47,169 nt of DNA from Phycisphaerae bacterium (GTDB lineage Bacteria > Planctomycetota > Phycisphaerae > UBA1845). The stretch lies in the NCBI GenBank assembly GCA_029260055.1, contig JAJDDX010000380.1:1-47169 (forward strand). Reading direction: 5' to 3'. Below the pieces are notes generated by a model. That model saw only the letters and a list, made by a program, of their open reading frames with translations. It was not told the origin of the DNA and ran no database searches. Shown one piece after another: positions 8,701 to 16,420 of this stretch (position 1 is the stretch's first letter; every line of letters begins with the position of its first letter). Both the position numbers and the translations under genes were made by a program.

Positions 8701-9939
8701 ATGTTCGATCGTTTGTTAGCGGCAGGGGTGTTGGCCGCAGTTTTGGTTGTTCCGGCCTGGGCACAGGATTGTATCGAGTGCCACAAGAAGATCACGCCGG
8801 GCATTGTAACTGATTGGCAACTCAGCAAGCACAGCGGTGGTGGTGTCGGCTGTGATGCGTGCCACGGTGACGGACACGTGTCGGCCGACGATGTCGACAA
8901 GGTGAAGATCCCGACGCCGGACACCTGTGCCGAGTGCCACGAGGAGCAAGTTGAGCAGTTCAGCTCGGGTAAGCATGCCCTTGCGTGGGCGGCGATGAAG
9001 GCGATGCCGACGATCCACTGGCAGCCCATGGAGCTGATCGACGGCATGAAGGGCTGTGGCGGTTGCCACAAGATCGGCCTCAAGAGCGAGGACGAGATCA
9101 AGCAGCTCAAGAAGGACGGCGCCGGCTTCGGCATGGCGTCCTGCGACGCCTGTCACACGCGGCACATGTTCTCCCTCAAGGAAGCGCGCGCCCCGCAGGC
9201 GTGTCAGACATGCCACATGGGCTTCGATCACCCACAGTGGGAGATGTGGTCGTCGAGCAAGCACGGCGTGCGTGCGCTGCTGAAACAGAACGGTACCCTG
9301 CCCGAGGGGGCTGCCGCTCCGACGTGCCAGACGTGTCACATGCAGGAGGGTAACCACGCCGTCATGACCGGGTGGGGCTTCCTCGCCGTGCGTCTGCCGT
9401 TGCCGGAAGACCCGCAGTGGAAGGCGGATCAGGCTACGATCCTGCAAGGGCTCGGCGTGCTCGACCCGGAGGGCAACCCGACGGGCAGGCTCGAGGCCGT
9501 CAAGGGCGCCAAGCTGGCGCGCCTGACGCAGGAGGCGTTCGACGAGCAGCGAAACAAGATGCTGAAGACCTGCGGCGAGTGCCACTCCAAGAACTTCGCC
9601 AAGGCAGAACTGGACAAGGGCGATCAGATGATCAAAGCGGTTGATCATTTGATGGCCGAGGCGATCCGCGAGATCGCGGGGCTCTACAAAGACGGGACGC
9701 TCAAAAAGCCCGAGACCTACGCTTACCCCTTCCCGGATTTGCTGACGTTCCACGATGCGCCGACGCCCATCGAGAATCGCCTCTTCGTCATGTTCCTCAA
9801 GCATCGCATGCGGGCCTTCCAGGGCACGTTCCACGCCAACCCGGACTATGCGCTGTGGTACGGCTGGAGCGAGATGAAGCAGGACGTCCTGGACATCCGT
9901 CGGATGGCTGAGGAGTTGCGCAAGGAGCGGGGGAAGTAG
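8701..9939 (+). CDS. Octaheme cytochrome c, hydroxylamine oxidoreductase (HAO) family
   Basis: This 412-residue periplasmic protein has a cleavable signal (MFDRLL to AWAQ, residues 1-22) and exactly eight CXXCH sites, at C24, C51, C76, C119, C148, C168, C209 and C291. Eight hemes followed by a helical, aromatic-rich C-terminus (for example NPDYALWYGW at 380-389) fit the HAO/octaheme family, which interconverts hydroxylamine, nitrite, NO or ammonium. It is shorter than classical HAO of about 550 residues. Whether a Tyr cross-links to the catalytic heme, which would favour oxidation, cannot be told by eye; Y383 and Y387 lie in the region to test. The start ATG 8701 has GGAGAG six bases upstream. 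It lies between the NapA-like enzyme and the NapG/H genes, which suggests further processing of the nitrate reductase product. Confidence 0.85.
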   Translation: MFDRLLAAGVLAAVLVVPAWAQDCIECHKKITPGIVTDWQLSKHSGGGVGCDACHGDGHVSADDVDKVKIPTPDTCAECHEEQVEQFSSGKHALAWAAMKAMPTIHWQPMELIDGMKGCGGCHKIGLKSEDEIKQLKKDGAGFGMASCDACHTRHMFSLKEARAPQACQTCHMGFDHPQWEMWSSSKHGVRALLKQNGTLPEGAAAPTCQTCHMQEGNHAVMTGWGFLAVRLPLPEDPQWKADQATILQGLGVLDPEGNPTGRLEAVKGAKLARLTQEAFDEQRNKMLKTCGECHSKNFAKAELDKGDQMIKAVDHLMAEAIREIAGLYKDGTLKKPETYAYPFPDLLTFHDAPTPIENRLFVMFLKHRMRAFQGTFHANPDYALWYGWSEMKQDVLDIRRMAEELRKERGK

Positions 9940-9962
9940 TGCTCTGTCCAACGACCAACGAT

Positions 9963-10051
9963 GGGTGGCATGGGCAAGCGGTAGCTTGCCCGTGTCTTTC
10001 GAAAGCGGACGGGCACGGGCAAATCCCGGCGCGCCGGGACCCATGCCACCC
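9963..10051. repeat. Nested palindromic repeat element 2
   Basis: This fills the gap between the octaheme gene and the first NapG-like gene. Outer arms GGGTGGCATGGG (9963-9974) and CCCATGCCACCC (10040-10051) are perfect inverted copies. Inner arms TTGCCCGTG and CACGGGCAA form the second palindrome. The left 18 bases match the element at 2501 almost exactly. Confidence 0.8.
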
Positions 10052-10087
10052 GCCAGACCAGCGTGGGCGGAACGGTAGGCCGATGAC

Positions 10088-10699
10088 ATGGCGATAACCC
10101 GTCGAGAGTTTGTCAAGCAGACCGCGGCCGTCGGAGCGACGGTCGGAGTCGGGGCATACGCGGCCGGTCTGTGCGGTGAAGCCGACGCGAAGGGGGCGCC
10201 GCTGCGTCCGCCGGGTGCGTTGCCGGAGGACGAGTTTCTTGCGACCTGCATTCGGTGCATGCGCTGTGTCGACGCCTGCCCGAATCGGGCGCTGGCGTCG
10301 TTTCCTCAATCCGAACCCGGTCGCCGCGCGGGAACGCCCAGGATGGAGCCCCGCAAGGCGGCCTGCATGTTATGCACGCTCGAGGACTGCGACTTCCTCA
10401 AGTGTACGGAGGTCTGTCCGAGTGGCGCTCTGACGCTCGTTCGGAAAGAGAAGGAGGAGATCCAGGAGAAGGTCGCGATCGGTGTCGCGCAGCTCGACTT
10501 GGACCTCTGTTATTCCTACAACGATTGGAGTTGCGGGGCGTGCTATCGCGCTTGCCCGCTTGCGGGCAGCGCGATGACGGTCGGTGCCTGGGAGCGTCCG
10601 ACGGTCCACGCCGACGCCTGCGTGGGCTGCGGCTGCTGTGAACGGGCGTGCATACGGTATCCTCATGCTATCCGCGTGAAGGCGCCGAGTGTGTCGTGA
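10088..10699 (+). CDS. NapG-like Tat-exported polyferredoxin (first copy)
   Basis: This 203-residue protein starts with a twin-arginine signal (TRREFVKQ, then an Ala/Gly-rich hydrophobic stretch to about residue 30), so it works in the periplasm. Four [4Fe-4S] motifs follow: CIRCMRCVDACP, a CMLC-x-DC-x-C-x-CP group, CGACYRACP and CVGCGCCERAC. This is the layout of NapG/MauM ferredoxins, which pass electrons from a NapH-type membrane protein toward periplasmic reductases. It overlaps the next gene by four bases (GTGA at 10696-10699), so the two are probably translationally coupled. The phrase LRPPGALPEDEF after the signal is also seen in the other two NapG-like proteins here (10696 and 15253), which marks them as paralogues. 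Confidence 0.88.
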   Translation: MAITRREFVKQTAAVGATVGVGAYAAGLCGEADAKGAPLRPPGALPEDEFLATCIRCMRCVDACPNRALASFPQSEPGRRAGTPRMEPRKAACMLCTLEDCDFLKCTEVCPSGALTLVRKEKEEIQEKVAIGVAQLDLDLCYSYNDWSCGACYRACPLAGSAMTVGAWERPTVHADACVGCGCCERACIRYPHAIRVKAPSVS

Positions 10700-11418
10700 G
10701 CGTGACTCGTCGACAGATCATTCGTTCGATGGCGGTGGCGGGCGGACTCGCCGCCGTCAGCGGGTTGGTGCATTTTCTCCAGCGCACACGGCTCGCGTCC
10801 TACCCGGCCATCGCGCGACCGTACGAGAAGCTGCTCGGTTTGCTGCGCCCGCCGGGCGCGCCGAAAGAGCCCGACTTTTTGGCGTCGTGTATCCGTTGTT
10901 ACCGCTGTCAGGATGCGTGCGAGCCGGGTGCGATCCAGTTTTACACGGAGAAGGACGGCCTGCTCGCCCACACGCCGTACGTCGATCCGGCCAAGGCGGG
11001 CTGTACGCTCTGCAACAAGTGTGGTCCTGCCTGTCCGACCGATGCGCTCGTGCCGTTCGACGACAAGCGCGAGGTCGACATGGGCACGGTGGCGCTGCGG
11101 GAGGACATGTGCCTGTCGTTCAAGGCGAAGCACATTCGGCAGGAGCAGGAGTTGCTCATGCAACTCGGTCGCGAGCCGACCGAGTCTGATGCGCTCGCCG
11201 AGCGCCGCGGACCCTGCGGTGAGTGCTACATGTTCTGTCCGCTGCGAAACCACGCGATCAAGCTGGAGCCGGGTGCGTTTCTTGCGCCGATTATCTTCCC
11301 TGACGAGTGCGTCGGCTGCGGACTGTGCGAGCACATCTGCCGCACCGTGGTGCGCGGCGAGCCGGCGATCTTTGTCGTGCGCACGCGCAAGGCCGTCGGC
11401 GTGGAGGTGACGGCATGA
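10696..11418 (+). CDS. NapG-like Tat-exported polyferredoxin (second copy)
   Basis: This 240-residue protein has a Tat signal (TRRQIIRSM followed by a hydrophobic run) and four [4Fe-4S] motifs: CIRCYRCQDACEPG, CTLCNKCGPACP, CGECYMFCP and CVGCGLCEHIC. The frame extends upstream of 10696, but GTG 10696 overlaps the previous stop as GTGA and places the Tat signal correctly at the N-terminus, so it is the best start. It is a periplasmic electron carrier that probably docks on the NapH-like protein encoded next, whose ATG overlaps this stop by four bases. A 25-residue stretch between clusters 2 and 3 (near residues 130-160) is longer than in the first copy. Confidence 0.88.
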   Translation: MSVTRRQIIRSMAVAGGLAAVSGLVHFLQRTRLASYPAIARPYEKLLGLLRPPGAPKEPDFLASCIRCYRCQDACEPGAIQFYTEKDGLLAHTPYVDPAKAGCTLCNKCGPACPTDALVPFDDKREVDMGTVALREDMCLSFKAKHIRQEQELLMQLGREPTESDALAERRGPCGECYMFCPLRNHAIKLEPGAFLAPIIFPDECVGCGLCEHICRTVVRGEPAIFVVRTRKAVGVEVTA

Positions 11419-13001
11419 GCCTCCTGACTCAGATCATCCGCCGCGGTATTCAACTGACGACGGTCGCGCTTATCGCGGCCATCGCCGTCCTGAGCCTTTA
11501 CGCCCACTACCGTGCGGCGCGAGTCATCGAGGACGAGCAGCTCATGGCCGGCATGCGCGGCGAGGTGATCACTCGCGCGATCCATCCTTACATCGATTCG
11601 CTCGACGACCCTCAGCCGCTTCTCGACGCCAACAAGGGGACGTTGTGGTCAATGCGGCTCGGTGGAATCGACCTGGCCGATCCGCTTGCCGCCGCCGAGA
11701 TGATCGCAGCCGCCAAGCATGTGCATTGGCCGCTGATCGTCTCGATCCTGATCCCCGTCGTGCTGACGGTCGTGCTCGGCAAGGTCTTTTGCAGTTGGAT
11801 CTGCCCCGGTTATCTGCTGTTCGAACTGGCGGGCAAGCTGCGGAAGCTGCTGCGCGTCGCCGAGATCGAGCCGGGCAACGTTCGGTTTTCCCACGCGAAC
11901 AAGTACATCTTCCTCCTCGTCGGGTTGGCCGTGACTGCCGTGACTTCGGCGCCGCTGTTTGCGCTGCTCTATCCACCGGCCGTCATCAGTCGCGTTGTTC
12001 ACGCGTGGATCTTCGGCACGGCGCTGACCGGCATGGTCGTCCTGCTCTTGGCGATGGTCGCCTTCGAGGTTCTCGTCTCGCCGCGTTGGTGGTGTCAGAC
12101 GATGTGTCCCGGCGGTGCGCTGTACGGTATCCTCGGTTGGCTTCGGCCGTTGCGCGTCAAGCTGAAGGAAGAGGCCTGCACCGGATGCCAGGCGTGTATC
12201 CCCGTGTGCGAGGCAGGCATCAACCCGATTACCGAATCGATGTCGATCGAGTGCGACAACTGCGGCGTCTGCATCAGGCACTGTGGTGACGGGGCGTTGG
12301 CTTACGGGATAAGCCTGCCGGTCATCAAGCCGGCCAAGCGAGACGACCGCGCGTCGCGCGGCACGGTGAAGGTCGCGTCGCTCATCGCGCTGCTGGTTAC
12401 GCTTGCGTTTGCGTCGCCGGCGTCGGCGCACCACATCCTGGGCTTGCCGCATTACTCCTACAAGGAGAACTACCCGCAGCGCCCGACGCTCGAATATCCG
12501 GCGACGACCGGACCGTACGACGTGCTGTTGACCTCGTATCCTGGCATCCCAACGCCGGGCGAGCCGGCAAACCTTGCCTTCTATATCAAGGATCGTGAGG
12601 CGAACCGCGTCTACGGTGACCCGATTACGGTTCGTATCCTTCAGACGCACACGTTCGGCGACAGCACGGTCATCATGCCGCCGACGACGCGCAAGCCGTT
12701 CGACAAGGAGCACAAATTCTACGTGACGTTCCCGATCGACGGTGAATACATCGTGGAACTATCTCTGATGGTCGAGGGTCGAATCGAGGTGATCCCGTTT
12801 CTCATGATCGCCGGGAAACCGACGGCTACGGCCTCGTTCGCGCTCGCCGGCATCTGCGTCGCCGTAGTCGGATTCATCATCGTTCGCGCGGTGCAGGTCA
12901 AGCGCCGGCGCCGTGCCGCGCGGCAGTTGGCGCCGGGCGACGCCAAGAGGCTGAATGAGCGCGCGACAGCGGATGCGATGACCGCGGAGGGGCGTGCATG
13001 A
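11415..13001 (+). CDS. NapH-like membrane polyferredoxin with an extra C-terminal domain
   Basis: This is a 528-residue protein. An N-terminal helix (residues 8-28) and further membrane segments surround two NapH-type CxxxCP motifs, FCSWICPG (C126) and WCQTMCPGG. A ferredoxin pair follows (CTGCQACIPVC from C255, then CDNCGVCIRHC). Such proteins take electrons from quinol and hand them to NapG-type ferredoxins. Unusually, a hydrophobic segment at about 315-335 is followed by a further periplasmic domain of about 140 residues, rich in beta-type sequence (HHILGLPHYSYKENYPQRP onward), and a final membrane anchor with an RRRR tail. The ATG overlaps the stop of the second NapG-like gene. The role of the extra domain is unknown to me; a metal- or partner-binding role is only a guess. 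Confidence 0.83.
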   Translation: MSLLTQIIRRGIQLTTVALIAAIAVLSLYAHYRAARVIEDEQLMAGMRGEVITRAIHPYIDSLDDPQPLLDANKGTLWSMRLGGIDLADPLAAAEMIAAAKHVHWPLIVSILIPVVLTVVLGKVFCSWICPGYLLFELAGKLRKLLRVAEIEPGNVRFSHANKYIFLLVGLAVTAVTSAPLFALLYPPAVISRVVHAWIFGTALTGMVVLLLAMVAFEVLVSPRWWCQTMCPGGALYGILGWLRPLRVKLKEEACTGCQACIPVCEAGINPITESMSIECDNCGVCIRHCGDGALAYGISLPVIKPAKRDDRASRGTVKVASLIALLVTLAFASPASAHHILGLPHYSYKENYPQRPTLEYPATTGPYDVLLTSYPGIPTPGEPANLAFYIKDREANRVYGDPITVRILQTHTFGDSTVIMPPTTRKPFDKEHKFYVTFPIDGEYIVELSLMVEGRIEVIPFLMIAGKPTATASFALAGICVAVVGFIIVRAVQVKRRRRAARQLAPGDAKRLNERATADAMTAEGRA

Positions 13002-15253
13002 TGGGGCGTTTCGCCATCGCATTTCCCTACCTGCTCTGCGGTGCGATCATCGCCGTGGTGGTCTGGTCCAACGTCGGCGGCTCGGGCGTGGGGGTGGACA
13101 CGGCCGAGGGTATGCACGCGATGTGCCCACCGTGCGGAATGGACGTGGACCCGGCGACGGCCATCACGACTGAACTCGACGGCAGGGCCTACTACTTCTG
13201 TTGCGATGATTGCAGGACCAAGTTCGTGGCCGACTACGATCCGGTTGCGGCGAAGGCCTCGCAGCGGCACATCGATGTCGTCTGCAACATGGAGGTCAAC
13301 AAAGCTTGGGGCATTGTTTCTCGGCACGAGGGACGGACCTACTACTTCTGTGTGGATCGCTGTAAAGAGCGCTTCGAGAAGGATCCTGAGTACTACCTGG
13401 CAGCCAAGTGCATGGTCTGCCAATCGCCCCTGGCTGATCGAACGACGTACGCCGCGACCTATCTCGGCAACACCTACGAGCTGTGCAGCGAGGCCCATCG
13501 TGCGGAGTTCAAGGTCGACCCGGCCGGCTTCTTCATGCACACCATGTGGGGCATCCCGGCGTGGCTCTACTACACGTCGATCGCGATCGTGCTGGTGGTC
13601 AGCTTCGGCGTGTTCGATTTCCTGGGTCGGCGCCTGAGCCCGCCCGACGACGTGGCGCTAGCGGACAAGGCCAAGCCGCCGCGCACCGGGGCTGACGAGA
13701 TTCGCGGCGAGGGCGAGCGGCTTCTGGATCATGCGACACAGGCCGGCGGAGGTGCCGCAGCGTTGAACCTGCCCGTCCTGACTGCTCCGACCGCCATCTC
13801 CATCGCCGCGTCGCGCATTGCCGCCAATGCGGCAAGCCGGCCGGATCGGCTGGACTTGCTGTCATTTAGCTGGATTCGTGCCGCTTTCGTGTCGCGGCTC
13901 TTCCGTTTCACGCTTCAGGCGATCGTCGTAGCGCTGTTCCTACTGATCATCGCAGCCGGCTTCTGGGGCAATCAGAACCCGGCGCTGAACATCGCCCCGA
14001 TCCTGACGTGGACGGTGTGGTGGGGGCTGTTGATCATCCTCATCATGTTTGCCGGTAAGGCGTGGTGCTACGTCTGTCCGTGGGACGCGATGGCAGGCTG
14101 GATCGAGCGGTTGGCATTCTGGCGTAAGCATGACGACGGCATGACACTCGGCCTGCGATGGCCGCGAATCGTACGCAACATCTCCATTGCCACGATCATG
14201 TTCGTCGGGCTCACGTGGGTCGAGCTGGGCTTCGGCGTGACGATGAAGCCGCGGATGACGGCGATCCTCGCCGTGGGCATGTTGCTGATGGCGATCGTGG
14301 CTGCGCTGCTCTTTGATCGCAAGAGCTTCTGTCGTTACGGCTGTCTCGTCGGGCGTGTCAGCGGCCTGTACGCCATGTTCGGCGGTACCGAGGTGAGGCC
14401 GCGTAGTACGGCTGTGTGCGACGCGTGCGGTACGAAGGAGTGCGTCAAGGGAAGCGAGAAGGCCTACGGCTGTCCGACGTTCCTCTATCCCGGCAAGCTC
14501 GAAATCAATACCTACTGCATCCAGTGCATGGAGTGCATCCAGGCGTGCCCGAGCGACAACCTCGCGTTGAACTTGAGGCCGTGGGGTAGCGATTTGGCGA
14601 TCGAGGGCAAACCACGGACTGACGAGGCGTACCTTGCGCTGCTCATGCTGTCGATCACGGGCTTCCACGGTCTGACCATGACCCCGATTTGGGCGCAGTA
14701 CGTCGGCGCGATCCGCGAGTTCGCGGATGCCGGGCGTGTGCTCGCGTTCAGCCTCGGGATGGCGGCTCTGATGCTGGGGCCCATCGCGATCTACGCGGTT
14801 CTCGTCGGGGTATCAAAGACGGTCGGCCGGCACCGTGAACTCAGGCCGCTCACGTATCATGACTACTTCGTGCAGTATGCTTACGCGCTGCTGCCGATCG
14901 CGCTGTTCTATCACATCGCCCACAACATGGAGCACCTCCTGATGGAGGGGCCGAAGGTTTGCGCGATGATCTCCGATCCGTTTGGATGGGGGTGGAACGT
15001 CTTCGGCACGGCGGCCTGGACGATCCCGCCGCTGATCTCGCTGGACAAACTGTGGCTCATTCAGGCGGTGCTGGTGTTGATCGGGCACGTGTACAGTTTG
15101 TGGGTCGCGCAGAAGACTTCGCTGCGGCTCTTCGGCTCCGCCAAGGCTGCGTTCCGGAGTCAGTTGCCGATGCTGACCGGCATGATCCTCTTCAGCGTGT
15201 TCAGTTTGTGGCTTCTCAAGCAACCGATGGAGATGCGGACTTCCGCGATGTGA
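12998..15253 (+). CDS. Triple YHS/TRASH-type metal-binding domain fused to a NapH/NosR-like polyferredoxin
   Basis: This is a 751-residue membrane protein. After an N-terminal helix (residues 4-24) come three Cys-rich segments resembling YHS/TRASH domains: CPPCGMDVDP with YYFCCDDC, VVCNMEV with YYFCVDRC, and CMVCQSPL with YELCSEAH (about residues 42-180). A helix at about 188-210 and a linker lead to a second part with several membrane helices. Its NapH/NosR-type motifs are WCYVCPWD (C357) and FCRYGCLVG, and ferredoxin Cys clusters follow (CIQCMECIQACP from C507). YHS domains often bind copper or other soft metals, so this may couple metal sensing or delivery to electron transfer. That is inference. 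The ATG overlaps the previous stop by four bases. The C-terminal 200 residues add more helices. Confidence 0.8.
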   Translation: MMGRFAIAFPYLLCGAIIAVVVWSNVGGSGVGVDTAEGMHAMCPPCGMDVDPATAITTELDGRAYYFCCDDCRTKFVADYDPVAAKASQRHIDVVCNMEVNKAWGIVSRHEGRTYYFCVDRCKERFEKDPEYYLAAKCMVCQSPLADRTTYAATYLGNTYELCSEAHRAEFKVDPAGFFMHTMWGIPAWLYYTSIAIVLVVSFGVFDFLGRRLSPPDDVALADKAKPPRTGADEIRGEGERLLDHATQAGGGAAALNLPVLTAPTAISIAASRIAANAASRPDRLDLLSFSWIRAAFVSRLFRFTLQAIVVALFLLIIAAGFWGNQNPALNIAPILTWTVWWGLLIILIMFAGKAWCYVCPWDAMAGWIERLAFWRKHDDGMTLGLRWPRIVRNISIATIMFVGLTWVELGFGVTMKPRMTAILAVGMLLMAIVAALLFDRKSFCRYGCLVGRVSGLYAMFGGTEVRPRSTAVCDACGTKECVKGSEKAYGCPTFLYPGKLEINTYCIQCMECIQACPSDNLALNLRPWGSDLAIEGKPRTDEAYLALLMLSITGFHGLTMTPIWAQYVGAIREFADAGRVLAFSLGMAALMLGPIAIYAVLVGVSKTVGRHRELRPLTYHDYFVQYAYALLPIALFYHIAHNMEHLLMEGPKVCAMISDPFGWGWNVFGTAAWTIPPLISLDKLWLIQAVLVLIGHVYSLWVAQKTSLRLFGSAKAAFRSQLPMLTGMILFSVFSLWLLKQPMEMRTSAM

Positions 15254-15858
15254 TGAAGGCGCTGTCTCGACGACAATTCTTCACGCAGTTCGGGCGATCG
15301 GTCGTCGCTAATCTGACGGCGCCGTTGCGTCGGCGCGTTGATGCCGAGGCGTTACCATCCGAGCAAGCCGAGCGGAAACGGTCCTGGCTCCGCCCGCCCG
15401 GTGCGCTGGCGGACGACGACGCGTTTCGGGCCGCCTGTACGGGCTGCACCGATTGCCGTGACGCTTGTCCGTACGATTCGATCCGTCGGCTGGGTCCGGA
15501 GTGGGGCGCCGATGCCGGCATGCCCGCGATCATTCCGGAGGAATCGCCGTGCTATCTCTGCGAAGACATGCCGTGTATCGGCACGTGCGAAACGGGCGCC
15601 CTTATCCCGTGCGCCAAGGAAGATGTGTCGATGGGTACGGCTGCGCTCGATGCCGCGTCATGTTACGTGTCGCAGGGGCAGCCGTGTGATTACTGTGTGG
15701 CCCGTTGCCCCTTAAAGGACGCCGCGATTTCGTTTAGCGAGAGTGGCATTCCCGTCATCAAGCCGGAGGGGTGCGTTGGCTGCGGTGTTTGTGTATACCT
15801 ATGTCCCGGCGACGCGCTGGCCATCGGTGCCGGGCCCGGACCGACCGAGAAGGTGTAA
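15253..15858 (+). CDS. NapG-like ferredoxin (third copy)
   Basis: This 201-residue protein has a Tat-like start (SRRQFFTQFG) and four [4Fe-4S] motifs: CTGCTDCRDACP, CYLCEDMPCIGTCETG, CDYCVARCP and CVGCGVCVYLCP. It is a paralogue of the two NapG-like proteins upstream and also carries the WLRPPGAL phrase after the signal. The hydrophobic part of the signal is weak (RSVVANLTAPL), so export is less certain than for the others. The start could be GTG 15250 (GTGA overlap) or ATG 15253 (TGATG overlap); both are coupled to the upstream stop. It probably serves the YHS-polyferredoxin fusion as its own ferredoxin, giving two NapG/NapH-like sets in one operon. Confidence 0.83.
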   Translation: MKALSRRQFFTQFGRSVVANLTAPLRRRVDAEALPSEQAERKRSWLRPPGALADDDAFRAACTGCTDCRDACPYDSIRRLGPEWGADAGMPAIIPEESPCYLCEDMPCIGTCETGALIPCAKEDVSMGTAALDAASCYVSQGQPCDYCVARCPLKDAAISFSESGIPVIKPEGCVGCGVCVYLCPGDALAIGAGPGPTEKV

Positions 15859-15862
15859 AGTT

Positions 15863-16420
15863 ATGTCCAATTGTGCCGGAAGTGATAAGCCATCGGCGGT
15901 GCTCAAAGCGGAGCATCAGGTGATCCTGCGGGTCGTGGGTGTCCTGCAGCGTCTGGTCGCGCGGGCTCGATCGGGCGACGGCTTCGAGGCGGAGTCGTTT
16001 GCGCGATGCGTCGAGTTTGCCCGGTTCTTCGCCGACGCCTGCCATCATGCCAAGGAGGAGGACCTGCTGTTTCCCGCCATGGAGTCTCGCGGGATTCCGA
16101 AGGAAGACGGGCCCATCGCGTGTATGCTGCATGAGCACACGCTCGCTCGCGCGCTCACGAAGGAGATGGCTGACGGTCTCGAATCGGCTGTGGAGGACAG
16201 CGTGCTAAGGGCCGCGATGGACTACGTCGAACTCCTGACCAACCACATCTACAAAGAGGACAACATCCTGTTCGACATGGGTGATCAGGTGCTCACGGCG
16301 GACGATCAGAACACGCTCTGCGGCAAGTTCTGTGAGGTCGAGTGCAAGTCCTTCGGCGGTAAGAAGCGAGAGCAACTCGAAGCGATCGCGGACGAACTGG
16401 AGGCCAAATGGCCGAACTAA
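15863..16420 (+). CDS. Hemerythrin-like HHE-domain protein
   Basis: This is a 185-residue cytoplasmic helical protein. The diiron ligands expected of an HHE domain are visible as H in AEHQVILR, HH..E in CHHAKEEDLLFPAM, H in LHEHTLAR and H..E in NHIYKEDNILFDMG. Family members bind O2 or NO, or repair Fe-S clusters damaged by them (RIC/YtfE type). In an operon full of Fe-S proteins that handle nitrogen oxides, protection against NO is a reasonable inference. The C-terminus carries a CGKFCEVEC motif that could bind a further metal. It follows the third NapG-like gene by four bases, and its end overlaps moaA by 13 bases. The frame is open upstream, but ATG 15863 gives the right domain length. Confidence 0.88.
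   Translation: MSNCAGSDKPSAVLKAEHQVILRVVGVLQRLVARARSGDGFEAESFARCVEFARFFADACHHAKEEDLLFPAMESRGIPKEDGPIACMLHEHTLARALTKEMADGLESAVEDSVLRAAMDYVELLTNHIYKEDNILFDMGDQVLTADDQNTLCGKFCEVECKSFGGKKREQLEAIADELEAKWPN

Noticed and set aside
6923-8764. Long open frame on the minus strand (613 codons) opposite the NapA-like gene
   Set aside because: It is a shadow of the GC-rich gene on the other strand. It has no recognisable motifs, no ribosome site and low-complexity Arg-rich sequence, and the + strand protein is clearly real.
14959-15252. N-terminal extension of the third NapG-like protein
   Set aside because: It overlaps the end of the upstream membrane protein in another frame and lacks family similarity; the Tat-like start at 15253 fits better.
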